From NCBI RefSeq assembly GCF_000265425.1, contig NC_018014.1:3286001-3350000 (forward strand): 64,000 bases of DNA, written 5' to 3'. Position numbers and translations under genes: made by a program. Positions 63,492 to 64,000 of the stretch are shown piece after piece (position 1 is the first letter of the stretch; the number at the start of each line of letters is the position of its first letter). Source of the stretch: Terriglobus roseus DSM 18391 (GTDB lineage Bacteria; Acidobacteriota; Terriglobia; Terriglobales; Acidobacteriaceae). The notes beneath the pieces were generated by a model. It did not search any database. It was given only the letters and a program-made list of their open reading frames with translations, and was not told the DNA's origin.

Positions 63492-64000
63492 ATGAAGACG
63501 ATCAAGGGACCAGGTATCTTCCTGGCGCAGTTTGCCGGCGATGTTGCGCCGTTTAACACGCTGGATAACATTTGCCACTGGGCCGCATCGCTCGGCTATA
63601 AGGGCGTTCAGATCCCGAGCTGGGACAAGCGTCTGTTCGATCTGCAGAAGGCTGCAGAGAGCAAGACCTACTGCGACGAGCTGCTGGGTACTGTAGCCTC
63701 ACACGGGCTTGCGATCACGGAGCTTTCGACGCACCTGCAGGGACAATTGGTCGCCGTGCATCCGGCGTACGATCTGCTGTTCGACAACTTTGCACCGGCC
63801 TCCGTCCACAACGCACCGGCGGCACGGACCGCATGGGCGGTGGAGCAGTTGCACTTCGCCGCGCGCGCCTCAAAGAACCTGGGCCTGAAGCAGCATGCGA
63901 CCTTCTCTGGCGCGCTGGCGTGGCCTTATCTCTACCCGTGGCCGCAGCGTCCTGATGGTCTCGTCGAGACGGCGTTCCGTGAGTTGGCTAATCGCTGGCT
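63492..64000 (+). CDS. Sugar phosphate isomerase/epimerase family protein (3' end beyond window)
   Basis: The first 169 residues of a xylose-isomerase-like TIM barrel are visible: MKTIKGPGIFLAQFAGD, then NICHWAASLGYKGVQIPSWD, ITELSTHLQGQLVAVHPAYD and the LHFAARASKNLGLKQHATFSG segment. AAGGAT precedes ATG 63492. This type is common next to 3-keto-sugar and ThuA genes. The cut at base 64000 is the window edge. It probably continues the cytochrome-PQQ-ThuA operon. Confidence 0.88.
   Translation, partial: MKTIKGPGIFLAQFAGDVAPFNTLDNICHWAASLGYKGVQIPSWDKRLFDLQKAAESKTYCDELLGTVASHGLAITELSTHLQGQLVAVHPAYDLLFDNFAPASVHNAPAARTAWAVEQLHFAARASKNLGLKQHATFSGALAWPYLYPWPQRPDGLVETAFRELANRW

Noticed and set aside
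62322..63578. 418-codon open frame on the - strand
   Set aside because: Antisense to the ThuA-domain gene, with shadow-type composition.

Overview
The window looks like chromosomal DNA of an acidobacterium of the Terriglobus/Granulicella/Edaphobacter kind. This is inferred, not proven. The grounds are: GC content near 60% by eye; a roughly 1100-residue Oar-like TonB receptor with an N-terminal carboxypeptidase-regulatory-like repeat; a LptC/LptA-type fusion beside rpoN; a small MARGWE-type coiled-coil protein; and hairpin-rich intergenic repeats of a kind I associate with that group. The cell envelope is Gram-negative: lpxD, an LpxL-type acyltransferase, MsbA, LptB, LptCA, RND and ABC export genes and TonB components are all present. 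I saw no tRNA, rRNA, CRISPR array, phage or insertion sequence.

Region 1-30 kb is mostly housekeeping. It starts with a methionine-synthesis/methylene-tetrahydrofolate-reductase fusion cut by the left edge, followed by lipid A genes, a SYLF protein, a TonB-like protein, a LuxR-type regulator, dcd, an HU protein, priA, a GNAT/LysR divergent pair and a type-4 uracil-DNA glycosylase. Then come rpoZ-gmk-msbA, the rapZ/hpf/rpoN/lptB/lptCA block (the familiar rpoN neighbourhood without ptsN), and glyQS.

Region 30-41 kb carries an export operon (RND permease, adaptor, ABC ATPase, ABC permease), a DUF2059-like protein, an orphan histidine kinase, a YpdA-type reductase and a nitroreductase. Region 41-50 kb has thioredoxin, a HAD hydrolase, a Nudix hydrolase, and a Ste24-like M48 protease flanked by two repeat-filled spacers. 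It also has a tightly coupled operon coding for a soluble PRC-barrel/MgtE_N/CBS protein, a CgeB-like glycosyltransferase and an Nramp-family permease without the canonical metal motifs. This operon is the most unusual gene set in the window. An RsbW/RsbV-like pair and pgsA follow.

Region 51-64 kb has a glutamate dehydrogenase, a long spacer with divergent promoters, the TonB receptor, and a sugar-acid pathway: a YjhG-type xylonate dehydratase plus an FAH-family enzyme behind a LacI-like operator. After a new promoter come a dihaem cytochrome c, a PQQ dehydrogenase, a ThuA-domain protein and a sugar isomerase/epimerase cut by the right edge. Together these suggest uptake of sugars across the outer membrane, periplasmic oxidation, and cytoplasmic breakdown of the oxidised products.

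The + strand is C-rich over most of the window (clear at 30-47 kb) and G-rich at about 52-64 kb, in genes of both orientations. This suggests a replication-linked skew change near 50-53 kb.
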